This document shows, one piece after another, positions 27,131-35,416 of a DNA stretch of 64,000 nt. This DNA is from Bacteroidota bacterium (lineage in GTDB: Bacteria; Bacteroidota; Bacteroidia; B-17B0; Aurantibacillaceae). The notes beneath the pieces were generated by a model that worked only from the letters and a program-made list of their open reading frames with translations, did no database searches and was not told the origin of the DNA. The stretch spans positions 1 to 64,000 of the forward strand of contig JABDCR010000007.1 in NCBI GenBank assembly GCA_013288015.1, in the 5' to 3' direction. Positions within the stretch are counted from its first letter, which is position 1. Every line of letters starts with the position of its first letter. The translations under genes and the position numbers were made by a program.

Positions 27131-27149
27131 ACATAGTTTAAAACTATGT
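27131..27149. repeat. Perfect 19-nt inverted repeat upstream of ftsK
   Basis: ACATAGTTT-A-AAACTATGT is a perfect palindrome, 9-bp arms around one base, in the 80-nt gap between the ABC ATPase and ftsK. No T run follows, and a one-base centre cannot form a stable hairpin loop, so a protein-binding site is more likely than a terminator. It sits ~30 nt upstream of the ftsK -7 element. Confidence 0.6.
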
Positions 27150-27181
27150 GGCATGCGTCCTTATAAATGCCTTGTATCTAC

Positions 27182-27189
27182 TACATTTG
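27182..27189 (+). promoter_or_regulatory. -7 element TACATTTG of ftsK
   Basis: TACATTTG lies 9 nt before the ftsK ATG at 27199 and fits TAnnTTTG. The resulting leader would be very short. It also argues against the upstream start (27148) of the track. Confidence 0.45.
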
Positions 27190-27198
27190 TTAGGTAGC

Positions 27199-29727
27199 AT
27201 GGCCGAAGAAGTAAAAAAAAATAAGTTAAAAATTCCCGTTTCTCCCGAAGAAAACAAAACCGAAATTCAAGATGTTTCAGGTGAAGGTTTTAGTACTCCT
27301 AAACCTAAAAAAAATCCAGCAGAAAAAAAAGAAAAGCCCAAAGCGGCTGATAGCATTAGTGTTTTAGATCGCGTAAAAAAAGTAGTAGAATTTTTTAAGG
27401 CAGAACAAACGCAACGCATTATTGGTTTGTTTTACATTTTTGCAGCCGTTTATATTGGTGTTGCTTGTGCATCATACTTGTTTACCTGGCAGGCCGACCA
27501 AGATAAAGTAATGGGACCTGCATCTTATCTTTTCTCTCCTGAAGTGCGCGTACAAAACTGGTTTGGTAAAATGGGTGCCATGCTTTCTCATTTATTTATG
27601 TACAAATGGTTTGGCGTTTCCTCGTTTTTATTTGTGCCTTTGTTGTTGTTAGGTGGCATAGCAAAAGCATTTCAACGTAACATTTCTATCAGCGCTAATT
27701 TATGGGCAAAAGCTGTTTTTGTGGTGGTGTGGGTATCACTTACGCTTGGCTTTATTTTTAGCGATAAACTACTTTTTTTAGGTGGCGGTTTTGGTTACAT
27801 CATCAGCACCAATTTACAATCTTTAATAGGGGGCATTGGTTTACTTGCACTACTGGTGTTAAGTTTTACCGGCTTTATTTTTATCATCTTTAAATTTAAA
27901 AAGAAAGAGCCCATAGCAGAAGAAGTTATTGTATCACCTGTTGCTCAACCTGTTGCCGTAGCTCCTCAGCCCGAAATAAAAAACGCCAATAAATTTGTTT
28001 TTGAAAAACTGCCTGAAGAAAAAGTAGTTGAAGAACAAATTATTGTGGAAGAAGTTGAAAGCAGCGAAATAGTTTTAGAAGTTTCTGATTCGGATAAAGA
28101 AGTCGAAAAAAAAAACGAGATAGTTGACTTAGAAATTGAGCCTGTAAAGTCTGAACCACCCGTTTTAGTTGATACAGATGTACTAGCGCAAAAAATTGTT
28201 GACCAGTTTGGCGAGTACGACCCCACCTTAGATTTAGGCTCTTACCAAATGCCGCATATTGGTTTACTAAACGATTATGGTAATGTAGAAACTACTATCA
28301 ATCAGGAAGAGTTAAACTCTAACAAGGATAAAATTATTGCAACCCTGCGTAATTACGGCATCGAGATTGATAAAATTAAAGCTACCATTGGACCCACCGT
28401 TACACTTTACGAAATTGTTCCTGCTGCCGGTGTTCGTATTTCTAAAATTAAAAACTTAGAAGATGACATTGCACTGAATCTTGCTGCACTTGGTATCCGT
28501 ATTATTGCGCCCATTCCGGGTAGAGGTACCATTGGTATAGAGGTTCCAAATCAAAATCCTGAAATGGTGCCCATGCGCAACATTTTAGCTACCGAAAAAT
28601 TCCAAAATACAACATTTGATTTGCCTATTGCGCTTGGTAAAACCATTAGTAACGAAACCTTTATTGCCGATTTAGCTAAAATGCCTCACTTGCTTATGGC
28701 GGGTGCAACGGGTCAGGGTAAATCGGTTGGGTTAAACGCGGTGCTGGTTTCTTTATTATATAAGAAGCATCCATCACAAATAAAATTTGTGTTGATTGAT
28801 CCTAAGAAAGTTGAGTTAACACTTTACAATAAAATTGAGCGTCATTATTTAGCAAAACTTCCAAATTCAGAAGAGGCAATCATTACCGATAACACCAAGG
28901 TTGTTCACACGTTGAATTCGCTTTGTATTGAAATGGATAACCGTTACGCTTTACTGCAAGATGCGCAGGTGCGTAACATAAAAGAGTATAACACAAAATT
29001 TGTTGCGCGTAAATTAAATCCTAACGACGGACACAAATATCTGCCTTATATAATTGTAGTAGTTGATGAGTTTGCCGATTTAATTATGACGGCTGGTAAA
29101 GAAGTTGAAATGCCAATTGCCCGTATAGCGCAGTTAGCGCGTGCTGTGGGCATACATTTAATTATTGCCACACAGCGCCCTAGTGTAAACATTATTACAG
29201 GTGTTATTAAAGCCAACTTCCCGGCACGTATTGCGTTTAGAGTAACTTCTAAAATTGATAGCCGTACTATTTTGGATGCCGGTGGTGCCGAGCAGTTAAT
29301 TGGTAAAGGAGATATGTTGTTAAGCACAGGTAACGATTTAATACGCATACAATGTGCTTTTGTTGATACACCTGAAATTGAAAAAATTACCGAATTTATT
29401 GGTTCGCAACGTGGTTACTCAAGTGCCTTTATTTTACCTGAATATATTGATGAAAATGCCGAAGGTGTTGCTGACATTGACCTTAGTGAGCGCGACAAAA
29501 TGTTTGACGATGCAGCGCGTGTTATTGTGCAGCATCAGCAAGGTTCAGCTTCTTTATTACAGCGTAAATTAAAACTTGGATATAATCGTGCAGGTAGAAT
29601 TATTGACCAGCTTGAAGCTGCCGGAATTGTGGGCTCTTTTGAGGGTTCTAAAGCCCGCGAAGTGTTAATTAAAGACCCTGTTTCGTTAGAGGAACGTTTA
29701 AAAGAGATGAGCCAACCAAAAAGTTAA
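27199..29727 (+). CDS. ftsK: DNA translocase FtsK
   Basis: ATG 27199 (MAEEVKKNKLK) is preferred over the track's 27148, giving 842 aa. After a charged N-terminus come four TM helices (IIGLFYIFAAVYIGVACASYLF, FLFVPLLLLGGIAKAF, AVFVVVWVSLTLGFIF, GGIGLLALLVLSFTGFIFIIFKF). A variable acidic linker rich in Val/Glu spans ~240-330. The motor has Walker A GATGQGKSVGLNA, Walker B YIIVVVDEFADLIMTAG, and the ATQRPSVNIITGVIKANFPARIAFRV segment. The gamma winged helix is at the end (ASLLQRKLKLGYNRAGRIIDQLEAAGIVG). It pumps chromosome termini through the septum and activates XerCD recombination. Confidence 0.95.
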   Translation: MAEEVKKNKLKIPVSPEENKTEIQDVSGEGFSTPKPKKNPAEKKEKPKAADSISVLDRVKKVVEFFKAEQTQRIIGLFYIFAAVYIGVACASYLFTWQADQDKVMGPASYLFSPEVRVQNWFGKMGAMLSHLFMYKWFGVSSFLFVPLLLLGGIAKAFQRNISISANLWAKAVFVVVWVSLTLGFIFSDKLLFLGGGFGYIISTNLQSLIGGIGLLALLVLSFTGFIFIIFKFKKKEPIAEEVIVSPVAQPVAVAPQPEIKNANKFVFEKLPEEKVVEEQIIVEEVESSEIVLEVSDSDKEVEKKNEIVDLEIEPVKSEPPVLVDTDVLAQKIVDQFGEYDPTLDLGSYQMPHIGLLNDYGNVETTINQEELNSNKDKIIATLRNYGIEIDKIKATIGPTVTLYEIVPAAGVRISKIKNLEDDIALNLAALGIRIIAPIPGRGTIGIEVPNQNPEMVPMRNILATEKFQNTTFDLPIALGKTISNETFIADLAKMPHLLMAGATGQGKSVGLNAVLVSLLYKKHPSQIKFVLIDPKKVELTLYNKIERHYLAKLPNSEEAIITDNTKVVHTLNSLCIEMDNRYALLQDAQVRNIKEYNTKFVARKLNPNDGHKYLPYIIVVVDEFADLIMTAGKEVEMPIARIAQLARAVGIHLIIATQRPSVNIITGVIKANFPARIAFRVTSKIDSRTILDAGGAEQLIGKGDMLLSTGNDLIRIQCAFVDTPEIEKITEFIGSQRGYSSAFILPEYIDENAEGVADIDLSERDKMFDDAARVIVQHQQGSASLLQRKLKLGYNRAGRIIDQLEAAGIVGSFEGSKAREVLIKDPVSLEERLKEMSQPKS

Positions 29728-29794
29728 TTTAATTAATTCTTTTTCTAATCTCTTTTTTAATACATTTAGCTACTAATTTCTAAAACCATTAATT

Positions 29795-30466
29795 ATGAAA
29801 AAACAGATTTTAACAATAGCTGTTGCTATTAGCTCATTGCAATTTTTTGCGCAAGATGTTAAGGTTAGAGAATCTAACGAAAGCTTTAGTAATGGCGGTC
29901 ATAATTCGCTATCGGTAACGCTTTATGTAACTGATGTTAACATGGTAGAAAAAGAATGGAAAAGTAAAATGAAAGATTTTGGTTACGATAAATCAAGCGA
30001 AAAAAGCAACGAATACTTTTTTGATAACGTTGTTATGAAAGATTTAGGTAACAACACAATGGATGTTTTCTCTAAAGTAACCGAACAAAAAGGTGAGAAA
30101 TCAGTTACGTTAACTGCTGCTTTCGATTTAGGGGGCGCTTATTTAAGCTCATCTGAACATAAAGATAAATTTGAGTATGTTAAAAAAATGATGCACGATT
30201 TTGCGGTTAAAATCAGCAAAGAAGAGCTTGATGATCAAATAAAAGCGGCAGGAAAAGCCTTATCAAACCTACAAGATAAACAAGCAGGTTTAGAGAAAGA
30301 TAACAAAGGTTTGGCTGATGACATTACGAATTATAACTCAAAAATTAAAAAAGCAAACGAGCAAATAGAGCAGAACAAAAAAGATATAGAAACCAAAAAA
30401 GGCGAAGTTGCCGCACAACAAAAAGTAGTAGAGGGCATTAAAGCAAAAAAAGAATCTATCAAGTAA
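29795..30466 (+). CDS. Secreted protein with C-terminal coiled coil, function unknown
   Basis: A 223-aa protein with a signal peptide (KKQILTIAVAISSLQFFAQ), a ~115-residue mixed alpha/beta domain (VTLYVTDVNMVEKEWKSKMKDFGYDK...SVTLTAAFDLGGAYLSS) and a ~75-residue coiled coil from ~145 (ELDDQIKAAGKALSNLQDKQAGLEKDNKGLADDITNYNSKIKKANEQIEQNKKDIETKKGEV). I do not recognise the family. The paired sensor-like domain plus coiled coil suggests a periplasmic oligomer. It sits between ftsK and lepA and is probably monocistronic. Confidence 0.7.
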   Translation: MKKQILTIAVAISSLQFFAQDVKVRESNESFSNGGHNSLSVTLYVTDVNMVEKEWKSKMKDFGYDKSSEKSNEYFFDNVVMKDLGNNTMDVFSKVTEQKGEKSVTLTAAFDLGGAYLSSSEHKDKFEYVKKMMHDFAVKISKEELDDQIKAAGKALSNLQDKQAGLEKDNKGLADDITNYNSKIKKANEQIEQNKKDIETKKGEVAAQQKVVEGIKAKKESIK

Positions 30467-30481
30467 ACGCTTGATTTTACC

Positions 30482-30489
30482 TATATTTG
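30482..30489 (+). promoter_or_regulatory. -7 element TATATTTG of lepA
   Basis: TATATTTG fits TAnnTTTG and ends 16 nt before the lepA ATG. No TTG at the ideal -33 distance is seen. Confidence 0.5.
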
Positions 30490-30505
30490 CCGACTTATTG
30501 TAGAG

Positions 30506-31105
30506 ATGAAACAGATTCGTAACTTTTGCATTATTGCACACATTGATCACGGAAAATCAACACTTGCCGATAGATTATTAGAATATACAAATACTATATC
30601 TAAGCGCGATATGCAAGCGCAGGTGCTTGATGACATGGACTTAGAGAAGGAGCGTGGCATAACGATTAAAAGTCATGCCATACAAATGGATTATGAATTA
30701 AACGGACAGAAATATGTCTTTAATTTAATTGATACTCCCGGTCACGTTGATTTTAGTTACGAAGTTTCCCGTTCTATTGCCGCCTGCGAAGGTGCGCTGC
30801 TTATTGTAGACGCCGCACAGGGCATTCAAGCACAAACCATTTCTAATTTATATTTAGCATTAGAGCATGATTTAACCATCATTCCTATCCTTAATAAAAT
30901 AGATTTACCAAGTGCCGAGCCTGAATTGGTAAAAGACCAAATTGTAGATTTATTAGGTTGCAAGCGCGAAGAAATTATGTCGGCATCGGGTAAAACTGGT
31001 ATGGGTGTACACGAAATTTTGGCTGCCATTGTTGATCGTATCCCTTCTCCCAAAGGAGATGAAAATGCGCCACTTCAAGCCTTAATTTTCGATTCGGTTT
31101 TTTAA
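30506..31105 (+). CDS. lepA: Elongation factor 4 (LepA), N-terminal part, interrupted by a +1 frameshift
   Basis: This ORF holds the GTPase domain of LepA: G1 [15 protein letters not shown]2 [11 protein letters not shown]3 DTPGHVDF, G4 NKIDLPSA, G5 SASGKTG. It stops after QALIFDSVF. Deleting one T from the T6 run at 31098-31103 continues the protein in frame as ...[27 protein letters not shown], an expected LepA sequence, giving 596 aa in total, the normal length. EF4 back-translocates or remodels stalled ribosomes. The break is most simply a homopolymer indel in the read data or a recent mutation; see findings for the frameshifting alternative. Confidence 0.93.
   Translation: MKQIRNFCIIAHIDHGKSTLADRLLEYTNTISKRDMQAQVLDDMDLEKERGITIKSHAIQMDYELNGQKYVFNLIDTPGHVDFSYEVSRSIAACEGALLIVDAAQGIQAQTISNLYLALEHDLTIIPILNKIDLPSAEPELVKDQIVDLLGCKREEIMSASGKTGMGVHEILAAIVDRIPSPKGDENAPLQALIFDSVF
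31098..31103 (+). other. lepA: lepA frameshift site (T6 run)
   Basis: The sequence reads gat tcg gtt ttt taa ctc in frame; five Ts instead of six would give gat tcg gtt ttt aac tct. One extra T, or a +1 slip of a Phe tRNA from UUU to the overlapping UUU before UAA, restores the frame. Confidence 0.9.
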
Positions 31106-32297
31106 CTCTTTCCGTGGCATTATAGCTTACTTCCGTATTTATAGTGGCTCAATAAAAAAAGGCGATAAAATTAAATTTGTAAACACAGGTTCAGAATATA
31201 ATGCCGATGAAATTGGCGTGTTGCGTTTAAAGCAAGAACCTAGAGATAAAGTGCTGACAGGAGATGTAGGTTATATTATATCAGGTATAAAAGAAGCTCG
31301 CGAAGTAAAAGTGGGTGATACCATTACAACATCAGCTAACCCATGTATAGAAGCCATACAAGGTTTTGAAGATGTAAAACCTATGGTGTTTGCAGGCATT
31401 TACCCGGTTGATACAGAAGATTTTGAAGAACTGCGTTACAGCATGGAAAAACTTCAATTAAACGATGCCTCACTTACCTGGGAGCCTGAAAGCAGTGCTG
31501 CGCTTGGTTTTGGTTTCCGTTGCGGATTTTTAGGAATGCTGCACATGGAAATTATACAGGAGCGATTAGAGCGTGAGTTTAATATGACGGTTATAACCAC
31601 CGTGCCCAATGTGTCATACATTGCTTATTTAACCAATGGTGATGAGGTTATCGTTAACAACCCAAGCGATTTACCTGACCCGGGAAGGATTGATTATATT
31701 GAAGAGCCTTATATTAAAGCGGCTATTATTACTAAGTCTGAATTTATTGGACCTGTAATGAGTTTGTGTATTGAAAAACGCGGACAAATTGTGGGGCAAA
31801 ATTATTTAACGGCCGATAGAGTTGAATTACTTTTTGAAATGCCTTTAGGCGAGATTGTATTTGATTTTTACGACCGTTTAAAATCTATTTCTAAAGGTTA
31901 TGCTTCATTCGATTATCATCGCATCGGCATGCGTACATCTGATTTAGTGAAGCTTGATATTTTATTAAATGCAGAACAGGTAGATGCTTTATCTGCCTTG
32001 ATACACAGAAGCAACGCACATGAATTTGGTAAAAAAATCTGCGAAAAATTAAAAGAATTAATTCCGCGCCAGCAATTCGAAATTCCTATACAGGCTGCCA
32101 TTGGTGCAAAAATTATTGCCCGCGAAACTATACGTGCTATTCGTAAAGACGTTACTGCAAAATGTTACGGTGGTGATATATCGCGTAAGCGTAAATTATT
32201 AGAAAAACAAAAAGAAGGTAAAAAGCGTATGCGTCAGGTTGGTAGTGTAGAAATTCCGCAAAGCGCGTTTATGGCTGTACTTAAATTAAACGATTAA
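31104..32297 (+). CDS. lepA: Elongation factor 4 (LepA), C-terminal part, continued in the +1 frame
   Basis: The open frame continues from [10 protein letters not shown] at 31104; the track starts it only at TTG 31218. It holds LepA domain II ([47 protein letters not shown]), the domain III-like part ([25 protein letters not shown]), the EF-G V-like domain ([23 protein letters not shown]), and the LepA-specific C-terminus ([81 protein letters not shown]), which contacts the A-site tRNA. Nothing else is degraded, so the gene is probably functional or only just broken. Confidence 0.92.
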   Translation, partial: NSFRGIIAYFRIYSGSIKKGDKIKFVNTGSEYNADEIGVLRLKQEPRDKVLTGDVGYIISGIKEAREVKVGDTITTSANPCIEAIQGFEDVKPMVFAGIYPVDTEDFEELRYSMEKLQLNDASLTWEPESSAALGFGFRCGFLGMLHMEIIQERLEREFNMTVITTVPNVSYIAYLTNGDEVIVNNPSDLPDPGRIDYIEEPYIKAAIITKSEFIGPVMSLCIEKRGQIVGQNYLTADRVELLFEMPLGEIVFDFYDRLKSISKGYASFDYHRIGMRTSDLVKLDILLNAEQVDALSALIHRSNAHEFGKKICEKLKELIPRQQFEIPIQAAIGAKIIARETIRAIRKDVTAKCYGGDISRKRKLLEKQKEGKKRMRQVGSVEIPQSAFMAVLKLND

Positions 32298-32330
32298 TAA
32301 AAAATTATAGTTTTACTTTAACTAAAAACT

Positions 32331-33212
32331 ATGGAAAGAATAGAAGTTTTAAAAACCTATAAAATATTTATAGGCGGACAATTTCCTCGCACCGAAAGTG
32401 GACGTTACTATCCCTTGCTTGATAAAAACAAAAAAAACATTGCCAATATGTGTCTGTCATCACGTAAAGATTACCGAAATGCCGTTGTTGCCGCGCGTGG
32501 CGCAGTAGGCGGATGGGGCGGAAAATCAGCTTTTAATCGCTCACAAATTTTATATCGCCTTGCCGAAATGCTGGAAGGGCGCAAAGAACAATTTATTGAA
32601 GAACTAACCAAGCAAGGTTCAACCAAAGTGCAGGCTTTAAAAGAAGTTGAATTAAGCATAGACCGCATTGTTTATTATGCAGGCTGGTGCGATAAATATC
32701 AGCAAATATTGAGTTCAGTAAACCCTGTAGCATCATCTCATTTTAATTTCTCGGTGCCTGAGCCAATGGGCGTTATAGCCGTTGTGGCTGATGAAACAAC
32801 TTCTTTAATCGGGTTAATTTCGGTTATCATTCCGGTTATTGCAGGCGGAAACACCTGCATTGCTTTAGCATCCGAAACAAAACCATTATGTGCTATCACC
32901 TTAGCTGAGTGTCTTGCCACCAGCGATTTACCGGGCGGTGTAGTAAATATACTTACCGGCACAAGTGCCGAATTGCACACACATTTCTCATCCCACATGG
33001 ATGTAAATGCCATTGTTTATTGCCGCGATAGTGCTACCGAGCGTAAAACCATTGACGAAAACTCATCTTTAAACGTAAAACGCTCGTACTACTGGCATAA
33101 AAACTGGACTAACGAAAGCGAGCAAAATCCATACTATATAACTGATTTACAGGAAATTAAAACAACCTGGCACCCGGTTGAAAATATTGGTGTTGGTGGG
33201 GCTAAGTACTAG
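32331..33212 (+). CDS. Truncated aldehyde dehydrogenase-like protein lacking the catalytic half
   Basis: The 293-aa protein matches the N-terminal NAD-binding half of aldehyde dehydrogenases: FIGGQFPRTESGRYYPL, ARGAVGGWGGKSAFNRSQILYRLAEMLEGR, VPEPMGVIAVVADE, GGNTCIALASETKPL, LPGGVVNILTGT. It ends near residue 293 and lacks the catalytic GQ-x-C region and the general-base Glu. The end is tidy (WHPVENIGVGGAKY) and no downstream remnant is visible before rpmI, so this looks like a settled short form, not a fresh pseudogene. It would not be active alone; it might bind a nucleotide or pair with a full-length ALDH elsewhere. Confidence 0.8.
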   Translation: MERIEVLKTYKIFIGGQFPRTESGRYYPLLDKNKKNIANMCLSSRKDYRNAVVAARGAVGGWGGKSAFNRSQILYRLAEMLEGRKEQFIEELTKQGSTKVQALKEVELSIDRIVYYAGWCDKYQQILSSVNPVASSHFNFSVPEPMGVIAVVADETTSLIGLISVIIPVIAGGNTCIALASETKPLCAITLAECLATSDLPGGVVNILTGTSAELHTHFSSHMDVNAIVYCRDSATERKTIDENSSLNVKRSYYWHKNWTNESEQNPYYITDLQEIKTTWHPVENIGVGGAKY

Positions 33213-33252
33213 TTATTTGGCATAAAACTGCCAAAAACCTCAATTTTTTAGC

Positions 33253-33280
33253 TTGCATTTCAGGAAATGTGCTATCTTTG
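33253..33280 (+). promoter_or_regulatory. rpmI-rplT promoter (TTG-N17-TATCTTTG)
   Basis: TTG at 33253 and TATCTTTG at 33273-33280 are 17 nt apart and lie just upstream of rpmI (33303). This is one of the best Bacteroidota-type promoters in the window. Confidence 0.65.
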
Positions 33281-33302
33281 CCATCCTTAAAAAAATAGAG
33301 AC

Positions 33303-33503
33303 ATGCCAAAAATGAAAACAAACTCCGGTGCAAAGAAAAGATTTGCATTAACCGGGACCGGTAAGATTAAGCGCAAGCATGCCTTTAAAAGACACATATT
33401 AACCAAAAAAGAAAAAGATCGCAAACGTGGTTTACGTGCAAGTGGTCTTGTTCACAAAACAGACTTAGGAAACGTAAGGTTTCTTTTGGCTATTGGTAAA
33501 TAA
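33303..33503 (+). CDS. rpmI: 50S ribosomal protein L35
   Basis: The 66-aa protein starts [36 protein letters not shown] and is a plain L35. It is very basic, normal length. The usual upstream gene infC is absent; a truncated ALDH gene sits there, so the common infC-rpmI-rplT order is broken. A promoter lies just before it. Confidence 0.96.
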   Translation: MPKMKTNSGAKKRFALTGTGKIKRKHAFKRHILTKKEKDRKRGLRASGLVHKTDLGNVRFLLAIGK

Positions 33504-33531
33504 GTTCTTTCAAAGCAAATTGCACAAAATC

Positions 33532-33567
33532 AAAATCGGTAAAGAATCAATTGTTAAACCCGATTTT
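33532..33567 (+). promoter_or_regulatory. Stem-loop in the rpmI-rplT intergenic region
   Basis: AAAATCGG (33532-33539) pairs with CCGATTTT (33560-33567) across a 20-nt loop. No T run follows, so it is not a standard terminator. Stem-loops before rplT bind L20 and repress translation in some bacteria; whether this one does is unknown. Confidence 0.35.
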
Positions 33568-33627
33568 CAGTAACAAGATTTACTATAAAATGTAAACACT
33601 GAAAGTCTAAAACAAAAAAAAAAGAAA

Positions 33628-33972
33628 ATGCCACGTTCAGTCAATCACGTTGCCAGCAGAGCACGCAGAAAAAAAGTCCTTAAGTTAACCAAAGGTTACT
33701 GGGGCGCTCGTAAAAACATTTGGACTATAGCCAAAAACGTTTGGGAGAAAGGTTTAACTTACGCTTATCGCGATCGTAAAAACAAAAAACGCAGCATGCG
33801 TGCTATGTGGATACAACGTATCAATGCGGCAGCTCGCGAAAACGGTTTAAGCTACTCTCAGTTTATGCACAAAATTCACCAAAAAGATGTGCAATTAAAC
33901 CGTAAAGCTTTAGCAGATTTAGCACTTAATCATCCAGAAGCTTTTAAAGCAGTACTTAATTCAATTAAGTAA
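33628..33972 (+). CDS. rplT: 50S ribosomal protein L20
   Basis: The 114-aa protein [83 protein letters not shown] is a typical L20, an early 50S assembly protein. It is 124 nt downstream of rpmI and ends at a strong terminator. Confidence 0.97.
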   Translation: MPRSVNHVASRARRKKVLKLTKGYWGARKNIWTIAKNVWEKGLTYAYRDRKNKKRSMRAMWIQRINAAARENGLSYSQFMHKIHQKDVQLNRKALADLALNHPEAFKAVLNSIK

Positions 33973-34006
33973 TCTTGTAGTAAATTTAACAGCTATAATA
34001 GTTAAA

Positions 34007-34043
34007 TAAAACCCCGGGCTAGTAAATAGCTTGGGGTTTTTTT
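34007..34043 (+). terminator. Terminator after rplT
   Basis: AAAACCCCGGGCT...AGCTTGGGGTTTTTTT: an A4C4/G4T4 stem core with inner GCT/AGC pairs and a T7 tail, 35 nt after the rplT stop. The tail merges with the -7 element of the next gene. Confidence 0.85.
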
Positions 34044-34050
34044 ATATTTG
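34043..34050 (+). promoter_or_regulatory. -7 element TATATTTG of the first T9SS paralogue
   Basis: TATATTTG fits TAnnTTTG, 44 nt upstream of ATG 34095, and begins directly in the T tail of the rplT terminator. Confidence 0.5.
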
Positions 34051-34094
34051 GTAACTTTAATTTAACATAAGAATGAACTTAATTTAATGTGAGT

Positions 34095-35369
34095 ATGAAA
34101 AAAATAATTACAGTAGCGGCTTCGGCTTTTTTGATTTGCAACACACTGTTTTCTCAAACAGCAGGACAAAAGAAAATTTTATTTGATTGCACCAAGGCAG
34201 AAACTTCGGGCAATGGTGATTGGGTTATTGATGCAGATTTGCATGATTTAAACTGGAGCCCGGGGCCTGTTGTGGGTTCAGGAAACACTCACTCAGACCC
34301 GCAAATTCTTCCAACGCCGTCACAAACAACTATAACATCTTCAACAGCCGAAACCTATTGGGAAGGTGCTTTATCATACTGGGCTATTGATTGTGTAAAT
34401 TATGGTTATTGGGTAGAAACATTGCCTTATAATGGGCATATAACCTATGGTAGTGGCACTAATGCACAAGACTTAAGTAAGTTTGACATATTTGTTGTTG
34501 ATGAACCAAATATACTTTTTACCGCGGCTGAAAAAACAGCCATGATGAATTTTATAAATAATGGCGGAAGCTTATTTATGATATCAGATCATATTACAAG
34601 TGATAGAAACAATGATGGTTATGATTCGCCAATGATATGGAAAGATTTTTTAACCAATAATAGTGTTCAAAATAATGCTTTTGGTTTTGCAATTGAGTAT
34701 CAAAATTTTTCGGATGCAAATTACAATTCTAATGTATCTACTATTTCAAACGATTCGATTACAAGAGGACCTTATGGTAATGTTAGTGAGGTTAAATGGA
34801 GTAATGGAACTTGTTTTACAATGACCCCTTCACAAAACAGCAAAGTAAAAGGACATGTATGGAAAAGTGGTAAAGGGCAAACTGATACTGCTGTTGTTTG
34901 TGTAACTTCTCAATATGGTTGCGGAAAAGTAGCTGCTATTGGAGATAGTTCGCCTCCTGACGACGGAACAGGCAACCCTTCAGCCAGTTTATATACAGGG
35001 TATACTGGTGATGCAAACGGAAATCATCGTCCATGGTTAATGAACATGATGATTTGGTTAGCAGAAGCACCTAATTGTACTACAACAGGTATCAAATCAT
35101 CTGTAACAGAGGGTAATGAGTTAAGCATGTACCCAAACCCGGCAAATGATAAGGTGCAGGTTAATTTTACTAATAGCTCAGAAAAAAATGCCGTTTTAAG
35201 TTTAATAAACATGAATGGTCAGGTAATAAATGCCCCACAAACACACCAAAAAAACAATAATCAAGATGTGTTTGTAGTTGATACTACTCCACTTGCAGCG
35301 GGAATATACTACTGCAAAGCGCAAGTTGACGATAAAATAAACATCAAAAAACTAGTGGTTATAAAATAA
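34095..35369 (+). CDS. T9SS-exported protein, paralogue 1 of a tandem pair; function unknown
   Basis: ATG 34095 is chosen over GTG 34089. The 424-aa protein has a signal peptide (KKIITVAASAFLICNTLFSQ), a ~320-residue body, and a T9SS type A sorting domain (ELSMYPNPANDKVQVNFTNSSEKNAVLSLINMNGQVI...PLAAGIYYCKAQVDDKINIKKLVVIK). The body contains FDIFVVDEPNILFTAAEKTAMMNFINNGGSLFMISDH and CGKVAAIGDSSPPDDGTGN. That pattern (a question of fact, 'NGGSLFMISDH') resembles glutamine-amidotransferase-like/ThuA or DUF4350 folds, but I see no certain catalytic triad. The product is likely exported across the outer membrane and attached or released. Strongly similar to the next gene. Confidence 0.8.
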   Translation: MKKIITVAASAFLICNTLFSQTAGQKKILFDCTKAETSGNGDWVIDADLHDLNWSPGPVVGSGNTHSDPQILPTPSQTTITSSTAETYWEGALSYWAIDCVNYGYWVETLPYNGHITYGSGTNAQDLSKFDIFVVDEPNILFTAAEKTAMMNFINNGGSLFMISDHITSDRNNDGYDSPMIWKDFLTNNSVQNNAFGFAIEYQNFSDANYNSNVSTISNDSITRGPYGNVSEVKWSNGTCFTMTPSQNSKVKGHVWKSGKGQTDTAVVCVTSQYGCGKVAAIGDSSPPDDGTGNPSASLYTGYTGDANGNHRPWLMNMMIWLAEAPNCTTTGIKSSVTEGNELSMYPNPANDKVQVNFTNSSEKNAVLSLINMNGQVINAPQTHQKNNNQDVFVVDTTPLAAGIYYCKAQVDDKINIKKLVVIK

Positions 35370-35380
35370 CCGCTAGTTTT
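35350..35380 (+). terminator. Terminator overlapping the stop codon of paralogue 1
   Basis: CTAGTGGTTAT-AAA-ATAACCGCTAG, an 11-bp stem with one T-G wobble, extended by AA/TT and followed by TTTT. The TAA stop codon (35367-35369) lies inside the 3' arm. The same structure with compensatory changes follows paralogue 2. Confidence 0.75.
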
Positions 35381-35392
35381 GTTAGCTTTGTA

Positions 35393-35400
35393 CTTAATAT
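35393..35400 (+). promoter_or_regulatory. -7 element TAGCTTTG of the second T9SS paralogue
   Basis: TAGCTTTG fits TAnnTTTG, 16 nt before ATG 35417, right after the terminator of paralogue 1. Confidence 0.5.
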
Positions 35401-35416
35401 TTTAGTATAATTGAGT

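Noticed and set aside
31098-31103. Firm call of programmed frameshifting in lepA
   Set aside because: A one-base homopolymer indel explains the data more simply and no stimulatory element is visible.
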